Made by a program: the position numbers and the translations under genes | Part shown: positions 41,236 through 51,693 of the stretch, one piece after another | Layout: every line of letters begins with the position of its first letter | How positions within the stretch are numbered: the first letter of the stretch is position 1 | Notes under the pieces: model-generated | What the model was told of the DNA's origin: nothing | The model's database searches: none | Seen by the model: only the letters and a program-made list of their open reading frames with translations | NCBI GenBank assembly: GCA_009768925.2 | Contig: VHIT02000014.1 | Coordinates: 40,081-104,080, forward strand | Reading direction: 5' to 3' | DNA from: Cryptosporidium bovis | Taxonomy: Eukaryota > Apicomplexa > Conoidasida > Eucoccidiorida > Cryptosporidiidae | DNA: 64,000 nt

Positions 41236-42353
41236 ATGTTCAACTTACTTAAGAGCAAAAGTTTGTTCTTTATTGGTACGACCTTTGTAGTATATAAATA
41301 TTTTGAAAATTCATTCATGAATGAGTTGCTTGCTTCAGGTAAGAGAGAAGAATACATCTCAGATTATAAAAAGGTAATTTTGTGGTAGTTTAGTTTTTTG
41401 CTTAATTCTAAAACTTGTAAATTCGATAGATATTTCTCCTTAAATCTTTATTTGGGAGAACAAGATCAAAGTGCATAGGTAAATTACTTAATATAAATAT
41501 ACCTATTTTAATCAGAAGAAGACTGTATGGGTTTATAATTAACAACTACTTGGCCAAGAATCCTGAAGGTAAAACCCCCGAAGGTAATATTTGTTACTTT
41601 GAGAAAAGGTTTACAAAACCATTAGAATCTTATAACTCTATTGGAGAGTTATTTACAAGGTCAATGAATCCTTCAGAAATTAAAATATATGAAATAGACG
41701 ACTATAAATCAGTCTCATCACCATGTGAGGGAAGAATAATTGAATTTGGGAGAATATTCTCAAACAAGTGTATACAATTAAAAAGTTCCACATTTTTAAT
41801 CTCTGAACTTCTACAGGAAAACTTTGAATCACTTATTAAAAATTCAAATTTGTACTATTCGATAATATATTTAAGCCCTAAAAATTACCACAGGTTCCAT
41901 ACCCCAAGTAAAATAAAAATCAATTTAATCAGACATGTTACTGGAGAATGTTTTCCGGTATTTAAAGGTATTGCATCTAGGCTGAACAATTTGTTTTCTT
42001 TAAATGAGAGGATTGTAATTAACTCTAACTGGAAATATGGGAAAATGTATATTATTGCTGTGGCTGCTCACGGAGTATCTGACATCAAACTTTTCTGTAT
42101 TCCAAAATTGAAAACTAATGAGAATAACACCAAACCAAATTATTTAATGGACAAAACACAAGAACAAGTAACCAGAGAGTACACTAATTTTTGTGATCAA
42201 GAAAACAAAGGAATATACAATAAAGGTGAAGAAATAGGGTTATTCAGCCTTGGTAGTACAATTATTGTTATATTCCAGGCCCCGGACACGTTCAAATTCA
42301 CAATTAAGAAGGGTGAAGACGTTCAATTAGGGTCCCCACTTGGAAGTGTTTAG
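41236..42353 (+). CDS. PSD: Phosphatidylserine decarboxylase (2 exons)
   Basis: I join exon 1 (41236-41373) to exon 2 (41430-42353) across a 56-base GT/AG intron in phase 0, giving 353 residues. Exon 1 supplies a start and a hydrophobic anchor ('SLFFIGTTFVVYKYF'). Without it, the frame opens only at a TTG. Exon 2 shows 'RRRLYGFIINNYLA', 'YNSIGELFTRSMNP', the 'SPCEGRIIEFG' segment, 'YLSPKNYHRFHTP' (catalytic His) and 'FSLGSTIIVIF', the LGST self-cleavage site that yields the pyruvoyl Ser. It converts phosphatidylserine to phosphatidylethanolamine. The catalytic Asp of the D-H-S self-processing triad (usually in a DG pair) appears as Glu in 'CEG', a conservative but notable change. Confidence 0.9.
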
Positions 42354-42446
42354 AATAGATCTAAATCATAAGCACAAAATAAAGATATTAGTTATTTGGC
42401 TATTGCCTATAATGACAAAAAAATTAAAACATTAAATTAATTTGTT

Positions 42447-43847
42447 CTAGTATTTCGCTTTTTTCTCGGGAGAATCACCCTCATTTCTATTTCCAAATGA
42501 CTTCCTTTTACTTCCAACAAAATCAGAAGACGAATCATATGATCCAATTGCTTGAGTTTTAACGGGACTATATGAAGGAGTTTGTGGTTTTTTATTGCTA
42601 CCAGCTGCTGAAAGACGTCCAGAATTTAATTGATTACTTAACTCCTCCAATCTTTTTTCAACATACTCCTTATTCTGAATTGCAACTGTAGGCTCGTTTT
42701 GATCATTTAAAGCATCAACACGTACGCATAAAGATAATTTAGCTGCCAATATTCTACTAATTTTACCCTTCAATTTCGGCGCAGATTGTCCCACAACAGC
42801 CGCATGATATATAAGACCGTATTTCGGGGTACTCTTTTTTGTTTTTAAAGCTCTAAATAACGCCTTCTCAGCACCGAGGATCTGTACTGTGCTTGAAGGA
42901 TGTTTAGCCAAGTTCATTAAGCTTCCTGCATGAGAAATTAAGCGCGCTCCTATAAGTTCCCCGACCATATATGTAAGATTTGGGGCAATAGTAGACATTC
43001 TTGTCTTTAAATAAGTAGACAAAGATTCTCTATAATTTGTAAGTTCTAAGACTCTATCACATAGCTCTAAAATATTTTTCAAATCCTCCTCAGTTATATC
43101 CGTGCCCATAGAAATTTCAGCCGCCTGTTTAATTTCTGCTTCAACTTCACTTGGAATATTACAAGGAGGCATTTGTAAGTTTGAATTCCTTGTATTATGT
43201 CTAAATCCTATAGTCTTAATGCAATTAGCATAAACATCCTTGTCTGAAATTATTTTTCCAAGTTCGGGAAAGTGCCATCCATACCATTCCCTCAATCTCA
43301 TAGCATAATTATTTAACTCACGGTCCAAGTCATCCAATAATGCTACAGCCTGAATAATCATAGTATCTATCTTCTCTGGACTGAATTTTAACTTAAATCT
43401 CCCCAGGGAGTGAGATAACGATAGTGCCATTGTTCTCATATCTTTCTCAGTTATTCCTGTTAGTAAGTCCGTCACCTGATTTCTAATACCTCTAATTATT
43501 TCTTGTGTTTTTGGGTTGTAAACAATATCTATACCATATTTTTGTTTAATAAGACCACCCAAAACCTTATCTGCTACTGCTAAAGATTCCGATGCAGGAT
43601 TTGGAATATTTTTCTTAATAAACTTTGATAAGCCTTTACTTAATTTCGATTCCACCAAAGCCGTTGCTTCTGCAAGTGCAGATTTTGTATCATTAAATCT
43701 CAAAAAAGATTCCAGGGAAACAGACTTATTTACCTTTTCAGAACTTTGGAAATATTCTGATATTTCTTCACTCTCCATACTAAGTATTTTGGAGTTTGTT
43801 ACCCTGAACAAGCCGTACCCTGCAGGTGTTTCTAGAAGCACCAACAT
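42447..43847 (-). CDS. NOP58: NOP58, box C/D snoRNP core protein
   Basis: I start at the ATG giving MLVLLETPAGYGLFRV (466 residues), because that is the NOP58 N-terminus; the frame upstream opens at GTG. It has the NOP5NT region (about 1-65), a helical central segment including 'REWYGWHFPELGKII', and the NOP domain (about 250-405) with 'MVGELIGARLISHAGSLMNL', 'AKHPSSTVQILGAEKALFRA' and 'HAAVVGQSAPKLKGKISRIL'. The domain grips kink-turn RNA. The C-terminus is short and Lys-rich ('GDSPEKKAKY'). It assembles with NOP56, fibrillarin and 15.5K for rRNA 2'-O-methylation in the nucleolus. The start choice and MLVL motif separate NOP58 from NOP56. CGCGCC-type GC sequence occurs about 190 bp upstream. 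Confidence 0.96.
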   Translation of the reverse strand: MLVLLETPAGYGLFRVTNSKILSMESEEISEYFQSSEKVNKSVSLESFLRFNDTKSALAEATALVESKLSKGLSKFIKKNIPNPASESLAVADKVLGGLIKQKYGIDIVYNPKTQEIIRGIRNQVTDLLTGITEKDMRTMALSLSHSLGRFKLKFSPEKIDTMIIQAVALLDDLDRELNNYAMRLREWYGWHFPELGKIISDKDVYANCIKTIGFRHNTRNSNLQMPPCNIPSEVEAEIKQAAEISMGTDITEEDLKNILELCDRVLELTNYRESLSTYLKTRMSTIAPNLTYMVGELIGARLISHAGSLMNLAKHPSSTVQILGAEKALFRALKTKKSTPKYGLIYHAAVVGQSAPKLKGKISRILAAKLSLCVRVDALNDQNEPTVAIQNKEYVEKRLEELSNQLNSGRLSAAGSNKKPQTPSYSPVKTQAIGSYDSSSDFVGSKRKSFGNRNEGDSPEKKAKY

Positions 43848-44294
43848 TTTTTCTAAATTAATGAAAAAATAAAAATTTAAACAACCTTCCACTTATCGAC
43901 TCTTCAGTGCTAATATTTCAGAGGTAATATAATTAATTTCTTTGGTAACCTAAGCTACCTTCTTTTCTTTAGATTCTTGTCAGACTCTTTAACCTCTAGT
44001 AACCTGTCATAAAATGACGAACCATTACGTGTCTCGCGCGCCACATTGTTTTCATATTAGCGGTATTTATTCATGCTATTAATAAATTGTGAAGATAAAA
44101 ACATGTTCTTTAAAAATGATATATATATATATATATATTGTGAATTATTTACATGATAATTTTATAATATAATTCATCTTCTAATTCAGTTTGTCTACAT
44201 TAGTGTAAATGGTTTATAAAAATATGAATTATACTTTTTTAGTTACTTCTTTTTTGGATATATCAATTTTAATATGACTTGTCAGCTCTTGCCT
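43848..44294. other. Intergenic with AT microsatellite
   Basis: 447 bp upstream of NOP58 and downstream of the giant myosin gene. Contains a GCGCGCC sequence near 44036-44042 and an (AT)n run at 44119-44139. No RNA gene or ORF seen. Confidence 0.5.
44119..44139. repeat. (AT)n microsatellite
   Basis: About ten uninterrupted AT dinucleotides. Length is likely to vary between isolates. Confidence 0.85.
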
Positions 44295-47200
44295 TTATTT
44301 TGTGTCCTCAATATGTTTTTTGTTTTTGTTATGCTTTATTTTTCTAAGCAATTCAATAAACACACTGTCATTTCCATATCCATTACCCAATATACGTTGT
44401 GGGTCATGGAACAAATACGATGGTATGTAACTCTTTGGTTGTATACGATATGATAGCTTAGTCACATTTATATGTGTATTTTGACCTTTAGACTTTTGAA
44501 TTGAATTATTATCTTCACAATTAGAAGATAGTAAATCATTACTTAATACACTTCCCATACTAATTCTTGAACCTCTTCTTTCAAATTCAATATTTTCTTT
44601 TATACTAATATCTGAATCTTTATTACCATTATTCATTACTGATTTTTCTTTAAGTTGTGGTACATATGTTTTTCTTCTATGTTTTACCCAAACTACACTC
44701 ATTGTTGAACTCACACTTGATAGTACTTCCTCAGTTAACAACCCTGCCTTTTTAGTATTTGGTACACATCTATATTGATATAAATTAGGTTCAAAGTAAA
44801 ACAAATCATTTAATTGATTTGTACGTTTTTCAGGTATTTGTAAAATATCTAAATTTTTACAACTTTCAGGTAAATTTATTGTTTTTTTATCAACTTTATC
44901 TTTTTGTTTCTTTTTGATACTTTTAAAACCAACCCAGCTATTTGTTTTATCATCATTCAGTGTCTCACCCGACTTTACTGATATATTTTGTGATTTACCT
45001 TCTTCAGTTCTTAATAACGATATTATTTCAAATCCATACAATTCACTGTCGTCTGTTATAACAGCAACTGAACTTACTGTGCAAGCGACTTGTGTTAATA
45101 TTTTATTTTCCCATAAGCCATGTCTAACTATTGTAGGACATTTTATTGCCTTGTTAGAAACAATTGAAGTATTCTGAGATTTTATATTCAGTTTGTTATG
45201 TTCTATATTTTTAAATGAGGATGTGTTACCACCTATTTTCTCATAAACCTTAAAATTACCCCATATATACATTACATTAACACCATCTTCTATTGTAGCA
45301 CAAACAAAATCTAAACCTGCACTTATTGATGATATTATTATTTTGTTACCTGAAATTAACGCATGTAAACTTCTTCTTCTTACTTGTTTTTTTAGTTCCT
45401 CTGAATATTCCAATTTCAGTAAGTCAACTGTTGGTAATTGTAACATTGTTGGTTTTAATATATGTCCCTTTGTATTCATGCCTATTTGTCCTTTATCATT
45501 TCTCCCCCAAATAAATAAATGATTTGTACAAACTATATTAAAACCATTACCACATAAAATGTGCCTAACTCCACCATTTTTATTTGTTTTTAAATTTTGA
45601 TAGTTATATGCATTATTATTACCATTATTAGTTATATTATTATTTGAAGTTTCTACTGCTGGTAATTCCACAATAAATGGTTCATAAAAATTTGCATTTC
45701 TTGAAGTTGTGTCATAGTCTTCTAAATGACCATATAGTGATCTAAATCTGTGATCTTCCAGACATAGATGTGTTCCAGCACCCCACATAAATACGGTTCC
45801 ATTTTGTGTAACTACACCGCAATGCCTTACACCTGCTGATGCCATATAAACCTGTTCTTCCTTAAGTGATTCAACTATTTTTGGATTTGGAATATATGCA
45901 TAATTGTGGCCATGACCACATTGACCGTAAGTATTATCACCCCAAGTAAATAATTTACCATCAGATGTTATTGCCATGGAATAATCTGAACCACATCCAA
46001 CCCATCTTATTCTTTTTGTATAATCAATTTGCCTTATTAAATAACGCATTAATCTACCTGTATTTTTACTCTTTACATATCTATATTCATAATCGATAAA
46101 TTTTACAGGTTCTCTAATATCGGATGATACCAAATCTAATATTGGTAAACCCAATTGACCTTGATCATTGACACCCCATGAGTATACATGATTTCTATAT
46201 TCAAAATTCAATAACTTTCCTGATGTTTGACCTAATAGTGCCCCACCATTATTCGTACCATTTTTTGAATTCCTGCTTGACTCGTCATAATGATCAAACG
46301 AATCTAAATCTATAGTATCATCACCTTGTCCTGATAATATGCGTTCTGCTAATAAAACTAATGTGTGCCTTTGACCCAATGAAAATTGAAGTATTTTTAA
46401 AGGTGGAAATTGCTTCGTTGGTGCTATCTCGAATATCGCACTACATAATCTTCTACACAAAGTCACAAACCCTCTTCCCCATGTACTTGGATAAAAATCA
46501 CCAACGTCTTTAATTATGTTTAGGTCTACTGGATTCAAAAATACTGTATTACTTTCAACTATTTTTGCTAACGGTTGGAATAATCCTTGCATACTTAATA
46601 ATGGATATCTCATCATATCAAATTGTTTCATTTCTCTTATTAAGAAATTATTCATTTCTATAGATTTTTTTATTGGATCTCTTGGTATTTTTCTTTGAAT
46701 GTTAAATTTATTGACCGTATTTAATAATGGATCCCCTGAAGATGACTTCTTTTTTAATATGTAATTAAGTCTCCACCATTGTTGCAATAATGTTATTGAC
46801 CTTATTGCTTTGTAGTATCTATAAACTTCCAAGCAAGTATATGCTCTACATTGAATCACTTGAGCAGAAAAACATAATTTAGCATACTGCCTTTTGCATA
46901 AAGCCATGCGAAATACTCTTTGAATAATTATTGCCTTATTTACCACTTCTCTATGAGCTCTTATTTGTTCTCTAAATACATGGCTCCTTCTTAATGTACC
47001 TCTATACTCAATGTGCTTTGCTATTCCAATTCTTGTTATTGACTTTCTTTTTAAGGATAATAAACATCTCTTTAACATAAATAACTTACATGTTTTTTTT
47101 CTGACCAGCCAACCTCTAAATACTGCTTGAATTTTTACTGCTTTATAATTCGGTGTTTTTGTAAATGCTAATTTCTCAACTAGTGATGCTTGAGCTTTCA

Positions 47201-50200
47201 ATGTTCTCCATGCTGATTGAATTACCTCTATAGAAAATTCTCTAAATTCATTATAACGATATAATATAACCCTTCTGCGTACCATCTCACCTCTCCACCA
47301 AGCTTGGATTGAAGTTGCAGCACAATTTCTGAGGAATCTGCGCTCATGTTCACGTTGTTGAGCTAGTTCTTCTAATTTATCAAATATTGTGGATGTTTTG
47401 ACCCACGGTATTGCCAAATGTAATAATAGTACTATTCCGCATATTAATTGGCGAAATGGTAATATTTTTTTCCATACTAGAGATACTGATCTCATTCTTA
47501 TTAAGGACTGTATTCTTACGCTCATCATTCGCAGATTTGTAACAAAGAATCTTGGTTTTAAAGTTCTCCAGGCATTTTGAAGAATAATTGTTGCAGGCAA
47601 GATCTTTTTCAAGTATTCTTCTCTTCTTCTCTCAAGAACTAAAATCATTTTATTTCGAATAAATAAATTTTGCCTTCCAATTAAATATTCGACTTCAGGA
47701 ACCTCCAAACCATGCAATAGAGTCCTTACTGAGTCACCAACATTATCCTGCATTATTAATTTTTCTAATATACCTTTTTTGTGGATTCTAGGGATGTATA
47801 TTTCACTAAATTTAATTAGAAATACTTTCAGTGGAATTTTAACTGTGAAACCATATTGCTGAAGCAAAACTTGAGAAGATATATTATACATTGATAAATC
47901 CTTGATTATTTTGTCCTCACGAATTTCTTCGTGTGTATCTTCATCACTATAAAAACTACTTGCACAAACAGTGAAAAAAATATTTGAATTTTTCAAGCTT
48001 TTGTTTAATAAAGAAGACGTTTTAATTGCTATTTGTGACATTGATGGGGAACCCGGTATTGCACTTGTTCTCATCCAAGATAAATCGGTAAAGTCTTCAA
48101 CTTTGCTCCAAAATGATTCAAATTGTATGATGTCAGGTTCTTCATCAATAAAAACCTTTGTTTTCTTTTTTTGATTGTTTACCTTGTTATTTTGTTTATC
48201 AAATTTATACTTTTCATCAACTTCCAATAATTTAGTCCAAAATGTACGGATAAGAGTATTTTTTGATTTTTTTAGGAGTTCTTCAACTTTGGTCGGAACT
48301 TGGTTTAAACAATCCTCTTCTGCCATTCCAAAAATATTGTATCTACATTTTCCAAATGAGTGGTTGATCGCTATTTCAGTTTGTGAATATTCTGGAAGAT
48401 CTATAACATCATTTTCTTCAATCATTACACTTGAATTTAATACCAAATTTTCATCACCTAACTCTAGATCATCAATAACATTTAGGAACAGGTCTGCTCC
48501 TTTTGAATCTGCACGATTTATTTGTTTTGCTTTTATTTTCCTATATTTCTTTATCCTATTTGAACAATAATTGTGGTGCGTTTTACATACTTCATTTCTT
48601 CTTTTTTGCAATATATCAAAAGGATAATGAGTGAACATAGACTCTCCTCTAATTAAATAATCTTCATTAATTAGTAATATGTCACTGCTTGCATAACTTT
48701 TCAATAATTTAGAGTAGATCGATCTTGAGGGTTCCAAATCAATTCTTCCAAACTCGTCACACGGTGTTGCTCTATGAGAGGTAGATAATTCACCACTATC
48801 TTTTTTTATTTCATAAATAAAGTCTTCTACTCTTTTTTGCCTTTTTGATGTTATCCTTAACAAACTTAACACTCCTTTTTCCTTTTCATCAAGAACACTT
48901 ACTATTTTACCGATATTAGGATAGTCCAATGGTAACATATCTAAACCCTCAGATTCAAGGTTATTTTTTTCAGAGAGAAATACCTTATCAATATAATTCG
49001 TTTTAATCATTTCTTCTGAATAATTTTGTAATAGATTTGAAAGAGAATATCCCTGATCATTAAAACCCGGACCATGAATAATGATAAAAGATTCATAATT
49101 TGATACTGACAACTCTTGTGGGCGTAGATTTTCATTAAAAACACTTGATAACCAGTCAACCAATCTACAATAAATAGAAACACCTAATTGTAAATACTCA
49201 AAAGGCGTCTTTATTGTTTGTTCCATATCCCCCAGTTCTAATCCAAGTAATTTTGATATCAAGGGTAGAAAAACCACTTTTGCATTGAATATGTCACTTT
49301 CTTTGGAATTCAATAATAAAGACGTATATGCATCGATTATAACCACAGCCATAATTATCTTGAAAAACTCTACTTTTTGAATATCATTTAACCCAAGTGT
49401 ATTAAGTGATCCAATCGACATTTTGAACCCTCTTAGATGATCTATATAATTCATATTCAATTTAGGAGATACTTGAGCCAAATAAATCATAATTTCAGAT
49501 TTTGTCAATCTCATTGCTTGTATCAACTGATTATTTTTATCCAAGATCATGCCATGCGCTAATTGATAAAAAATAGAAAAAAACCCTTCATTTTCTCTCA
49601 AAAAACATGTCAAAGGTGTTACATTCAAAGACCACAAGTATATATGTAATCCCAAAAAATAACCTTCTCTGGCAATAAATATTCTCCATATTTGCCCGGA
49701 ATAACTCCGGCCATAACTATAGTATTTGCCCCCTCCTTCCATTGATTCACCTGGTGTTTGGATTAAACTCCTTATTAGATGAACGCATGATCCTAATTTT
49801 TCTGAAATGACATATGAACTCTTCAAATGTTTATATAGACTGAGATTTCTTGCCAAAAAACGGATAAGCATGTGTAAATTAAAACATTTACCTGTATTTT
49901 TATTTCCCATAATAATTATTACTTGGTCTAGATGTTTTTCAGTCCAACTTATTAGAGATCTTCTGGCGATTGTGAAAATGTGTGGTTCAAACTTGGTTTT
50001 CATTTCTGTCCAATATCTTTGTATTTCCAGACTGTTGTATGACTTCATTAACCTTGGAATTTTTTCCGCTCTTGGTAAAATAAAAATTAGAACATTACCA
50101 CTAAATGTATAGCAAAGACCTATTGAGCACCTTTCACCGAGAATATGAGAGATTCCGTGAGGAGTACATACATCCATTAATGACAGATCGAAACTATTTA

Positions 50201-50480
50201 TCGGCTTGTCTAAAATTAAACCTATTCTGTCTTTTGGATAACTCTTTATTTTTACTAAATTTTGTGTTTTATTTGACTTAAATTCAACCATTACATTTTC
50301 ACCAAGATTTGCATCTCTTAGACATCCTCTCCGAAAATCAACATTCTCACCATTTACATCATGAACCCAAACTGGTATTCCAAATGGTATTATTGACTCT
50401 CTCTGATCTTTTGAAGTAATGTACTTTATGGTATTCACTATTTCTTTATTAACCCCATTTTGAAGCTTATTTTCGTTCAT
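44295..50480 (-). CDS. MyoH-like myosin: degenerate motor, IQ motifs, RCC1 repeats
   Basis: The 2,061-residue intronless protein begins with a myosin head (about residues 10-850), as judged by 'FEPHIFTIARRSLISW', 'IYLWSLN' with 'FFSIFYQLAHGM', 'YCRLVDWLSSVFNENL' and 'LLQNYSEEMI'. IQ motifs follow (about 1,000-1,240: 'AATSIQAWWRGEMVRRRV', 'IQAVFRGWLVRKK', 'IIQRVFRMALCKRQ'). RCC1/ATS1 repeats come next (about 1,380-1,670: 'YSWGVNDQGQLG', 'LFTWGDNTYGQCGHG', 'LFIWGRNDKGQIG'), then a low-complexity tail. This order is that of Toxoplasma MyoH, a conoid myosin needed for gliding. However, the P-loop reads GNKNTGKC (about 190), with the Ser/Thr replaced by Cys; switch I lacks NSSRFG; and switch II (D-I-x-G-F-E) reads HGPGFN. 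The head is probably unable to hydrolyse ATP normally. Confidence 0.88.
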   Translation of the reverse strand: MNENKLQNGVNKEIVNTIKYITSKDQRESIIPFGIPVWVHDVNGENVDFRRGCLRDANLGENVMVEFKSNKTQNLVKIKSYPKDRIGLILDKPINSFDLSLMDVCTPHGISHILGERCSIGLCYTFSGNVLIFILPRAEKIPRLMKSYNSLEIQRYWTEMKTKFEPHIFTIARRSLISWTEKHLDQVIIIMGNKNTGKCFNLHMLIRFLARNLSLYKHLKSSYVISEKLGSCVHLIRSLIQTPGESMEGGGKYYSYGRSYSGQIWRIFIAREGYFLGLHIYLWSLNVTPLTCFLRENEGFFSIFYQLAHGMILDKNNQLIQAMRLTKSEIMIYLAQVSPKLNMNYIDHLRGFKMSIGSLNTLGLNDIQKVEFFKIIMAVVIIDAYTSLLLNSKESDIFNAKVVFLPLISKLLGLELGDMEQTIKTPFEYLQLGVSIYCRLVDWLSSVFNENLRPQELSVSNYESFIIIHGPGFNDQGYSLSNLLQNYSEEMIKTNYIDKVFLSEKNNLESEGLDMLPLDYPNIGKIVSVLDEKEKGVLSLLRITSKRQKRVEDFIYEIKKDSGELSTSHRATPCDEFGRIDLEPSRSIYSKLLKSYASSDILLINEDYLIRGESMFTHYPFDILQKRRNEVCKTHHNYCSNRIKKYRKIKAKQINRADSKGADLFLNVIDDLELGDENLVLNSSVMIEENDVIDLPEYSQTEIAINHSFGKCRYNIFGMAEEDCLNQVPTKVEELLKKSKNTLIRTFWTKLLEVDEKYKFDKQNNKVNNQKKKTKVFIDEEPDIIQFESFWSKVEDFTDLSWMRTSAIPGSPSMSQIAIKTSSLLNKSLKNSNIFFTVCASSFYSDEDTHEEIREDKIIKDLSMYNISSQVLLQQYGFTVKIPLKVFLIKFSEIYIPRIHKKGILEKLIMQDNVGDSVRTLLHGLEVPEVEYLIGRQNLFIRNKMILVLERRREEYLKKILPATIILQNAWRTLKPRFFVTNLRMMSVRIQSLIRMRSVSLVWKKILPFRQLICGIVLLLHLAIPWVKTSTIFDKLEELAQQREHERRFLRNCAATSIQAWWRGEMVRRRVILYRYNEFREFSIEVIQSAWRTLKAQASLVEKLAFTKTPNYKAVKIQAVFRGWLVRKKTCKLFMLKRCLLSLKRKSITRIGIAKHIEYRGTLRRSHVFREQIRAHREVVNKAIIIQRVFRMALCKRQYAKLCFSAQVIQCRAYTCLEVYRYYKAIRSITLLQQWWRLNYILKKKSSSGDPLLNTVNKFNIQRKIPRDPIKKSIEMNNFLIREMKQFDMMRYPLLSMQGLFQPLAKIVESNTVFLNPVDLNIIKDVGDFYPSTWGRGFVTLCRRLCSAIFEIAPTKQFPPLKILQFSLGQRHTLVLLAERILSGQGDDTIDLDSFDHYDESSRNSKNGTNNGGALLGQTSGKLLNFEYRNHVYSWGVNDQGQLGLPILDLVSSDIREPVKFIDYEYRYVKSKNTGRLMRYLIRQIDYTKRIRWVGCGSDYSMAITSDGKLFTWGDNTYGQCGHGHNYAYIPNPKIVESLKEEQVYMASAGVRHCGVVTQNGTVFMWGAGTHLCLEDHRFRSLYGHLEDYDTTSRNANFYEPFIVELPAVETSNNNITNNGNNNAYNYQNLKTNKNGGVRHILCGNGFNIVCTNHLFIWGRNDKGQIGMNTKGHILKPTMLQLPTVDLLKLEYSEELKKQVRRRSLHALISGNKIIISSISAGLDFVCATIEDGVNVMYIWGNFKVYEKIGGNTSSFKNIEHNKLNIKSQNTSIVSNKAIKCPTIVRHGLWENKILTQVACTVSSVAVITDDSELYGFEIISLLRTEEGKSQNISVKSGETLNDDKTNSWVGFKSIKKKQKDKVDKKTINLPESCKNLDILQIPEKRTNQLNDLFYFEPNLYQYRCVPNTKKAGLLTEEVLSSVSSTMSVVWVKHRRKTYVPQLKEKSVMNNGNKDSDISIKENIEFERRGSRISMGSVLSNDLLSSNCEDNNSIQKSKGQNTHINVTKLSYRIQPKSYIPSYLFHDPQRILGNGYGNDSVFIELLRKIKHNKNKKHIEDTK

Positions 50481-50690
50481 CTTACATTAATTTTACGAAA
50501 AAGTGTAAAGTTATGTATACTTGCTATTTTTTATTTTGTTTTTTTAGATGATGTCATGACCATAATGAAATCTGCACTACTTTGCAGGCGCTGTCCACTT
50601 ACATGCAGGTCATTAAAGGACGGAGTTGCCCGCCACTAAGGAGCGATGGGGAGTTAAAAAATCTTAGAATTCGGAGAAGTATTTGTTTGA

Positions 50691-51668
50691 ATGAATGTGA
50701 TCTTTAAAGATATGGCATTTTATAAGATATTTCTCAATATATCACTAATATGCATCTATTTCTGGAATTGTTCTGGTGGTGTACTTGATCCGAGATCTCC
50801 ATCTGGTGGTATAACCGTAAATGGGTATGCGCAGAGACCTGGAATATTTTACTTCTTATATGAAGAAATTCGTTGGAGAGACCATGATCTTCCATTTTAT
50901 AACATGATTATGAGTGTTATTGCTAATTCCTTTGTTAATCTAGCAAATAATATGGACAAAGGAGAAGATGATTTACTATTACATTACAGTAAAGAAATCG
51001 GAACTTTGGCCAAAAAAGGAGAACTAATTAATTCAATATATAAGAGCTTTTTAACAGTTAAGGGTTCTGATAGTGAGTTGAAGATATATGAAGAACAGTT
51101 GAAACCAATGTGCAAAAACTATAGAATAGAGATATCCAAGAGTCCAGTTATTTCTATTGTGTCGCACTCTATTTCAAAAATAAATGCATATAACTATTAC
51201 ATACCTTTTGTTCCAAATGAAGTTTTGGACCCGGTAATGAAAAAGTTTTCAGTTGAAGTGATAAAGTTTTTATGGCCTCAAGAATTCTCGGAAATGTCAA
51301 ATGGATTTATCATGATGATAGAAAAGTTAGAGAAGCTCTGTGACCATATAATACATTATTTGGTCGAGTCATGTGGTGAATACATGCAACAAGCAAGAAA
51401 GTATCTAATTGAACTCATTAGAAATCAAGAGAACTACTTGAAATACGTGAAAGAGGGTAGTGACTTCGTAAAATTCTCAACGGAAACAAGAAAGTTTAGA
51501 GAGGACATACTTTCATTTACTCCATATCAAATAGTGATTAGGAAAATGGATCCAATTAAGGCAGATGCACTTGGGATTCCAATGTTTGTCGGGTCAAATC
51601 ACTCGGCTCTAGACGATGTAATGATGGAGTTTTATGAAATTCTTAGAAGAAAACGAATAAAATATTAG
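50691..51668 (+). CDS. Secreted protein, unknown function
   Basis: A 325-residue frame with a signal peptide. The first ATG gives MNVIFKDMAFYKIF; a second ATG seven codons on ('MAFYKIFLNISLICIYFWNC') would place the hydrophobic core at the very N-terminus and may be the real start. Residues after about 30 are soluble and mainly helical, with few cysteines ('PMCKNYR', 'KLCDHI', 'ESCGEY'). No further membrane span or GPI signal is evident. No family is recognised. It could be a micronemal/rhoptry cargo or parasitophorous-vacuole protein, but that is speculation from the signal peptide alone. It is divergent from the myosin gene (210 bp). Confidence 0.7.
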   Translation: MNVIFKDMAFYKIFLNISLICIYFWNCSGGVLDPRSPSGGITVNGYAQRPGIFYFLYEEIRWRDHDLPFYNMIMSVIANSFVNLANNMDKGEDDLLLHYSKEIGTLAKKGELINSIYKSFLTVKGSDSELKIYEEQLKPMCKNYRIEISKSPVISIVSHSISKINAYNYYIPFVPNEVLDPVMKKFSVEVIKFLWPQEFSEMSNGFIMMIEKLEKLCDHIIHYLVESCGEYMQQARKYLIELIRNQENYLKYVKEGSDFVKFSTETRKFREDILSFTPYQIVIRKMDPIKADALGIPMFVGSNHSALDDVMMEFYEILRRKRIKY

Positions 51669-51693
51669 AAAATTTATAAATATAAAGAAAAAA

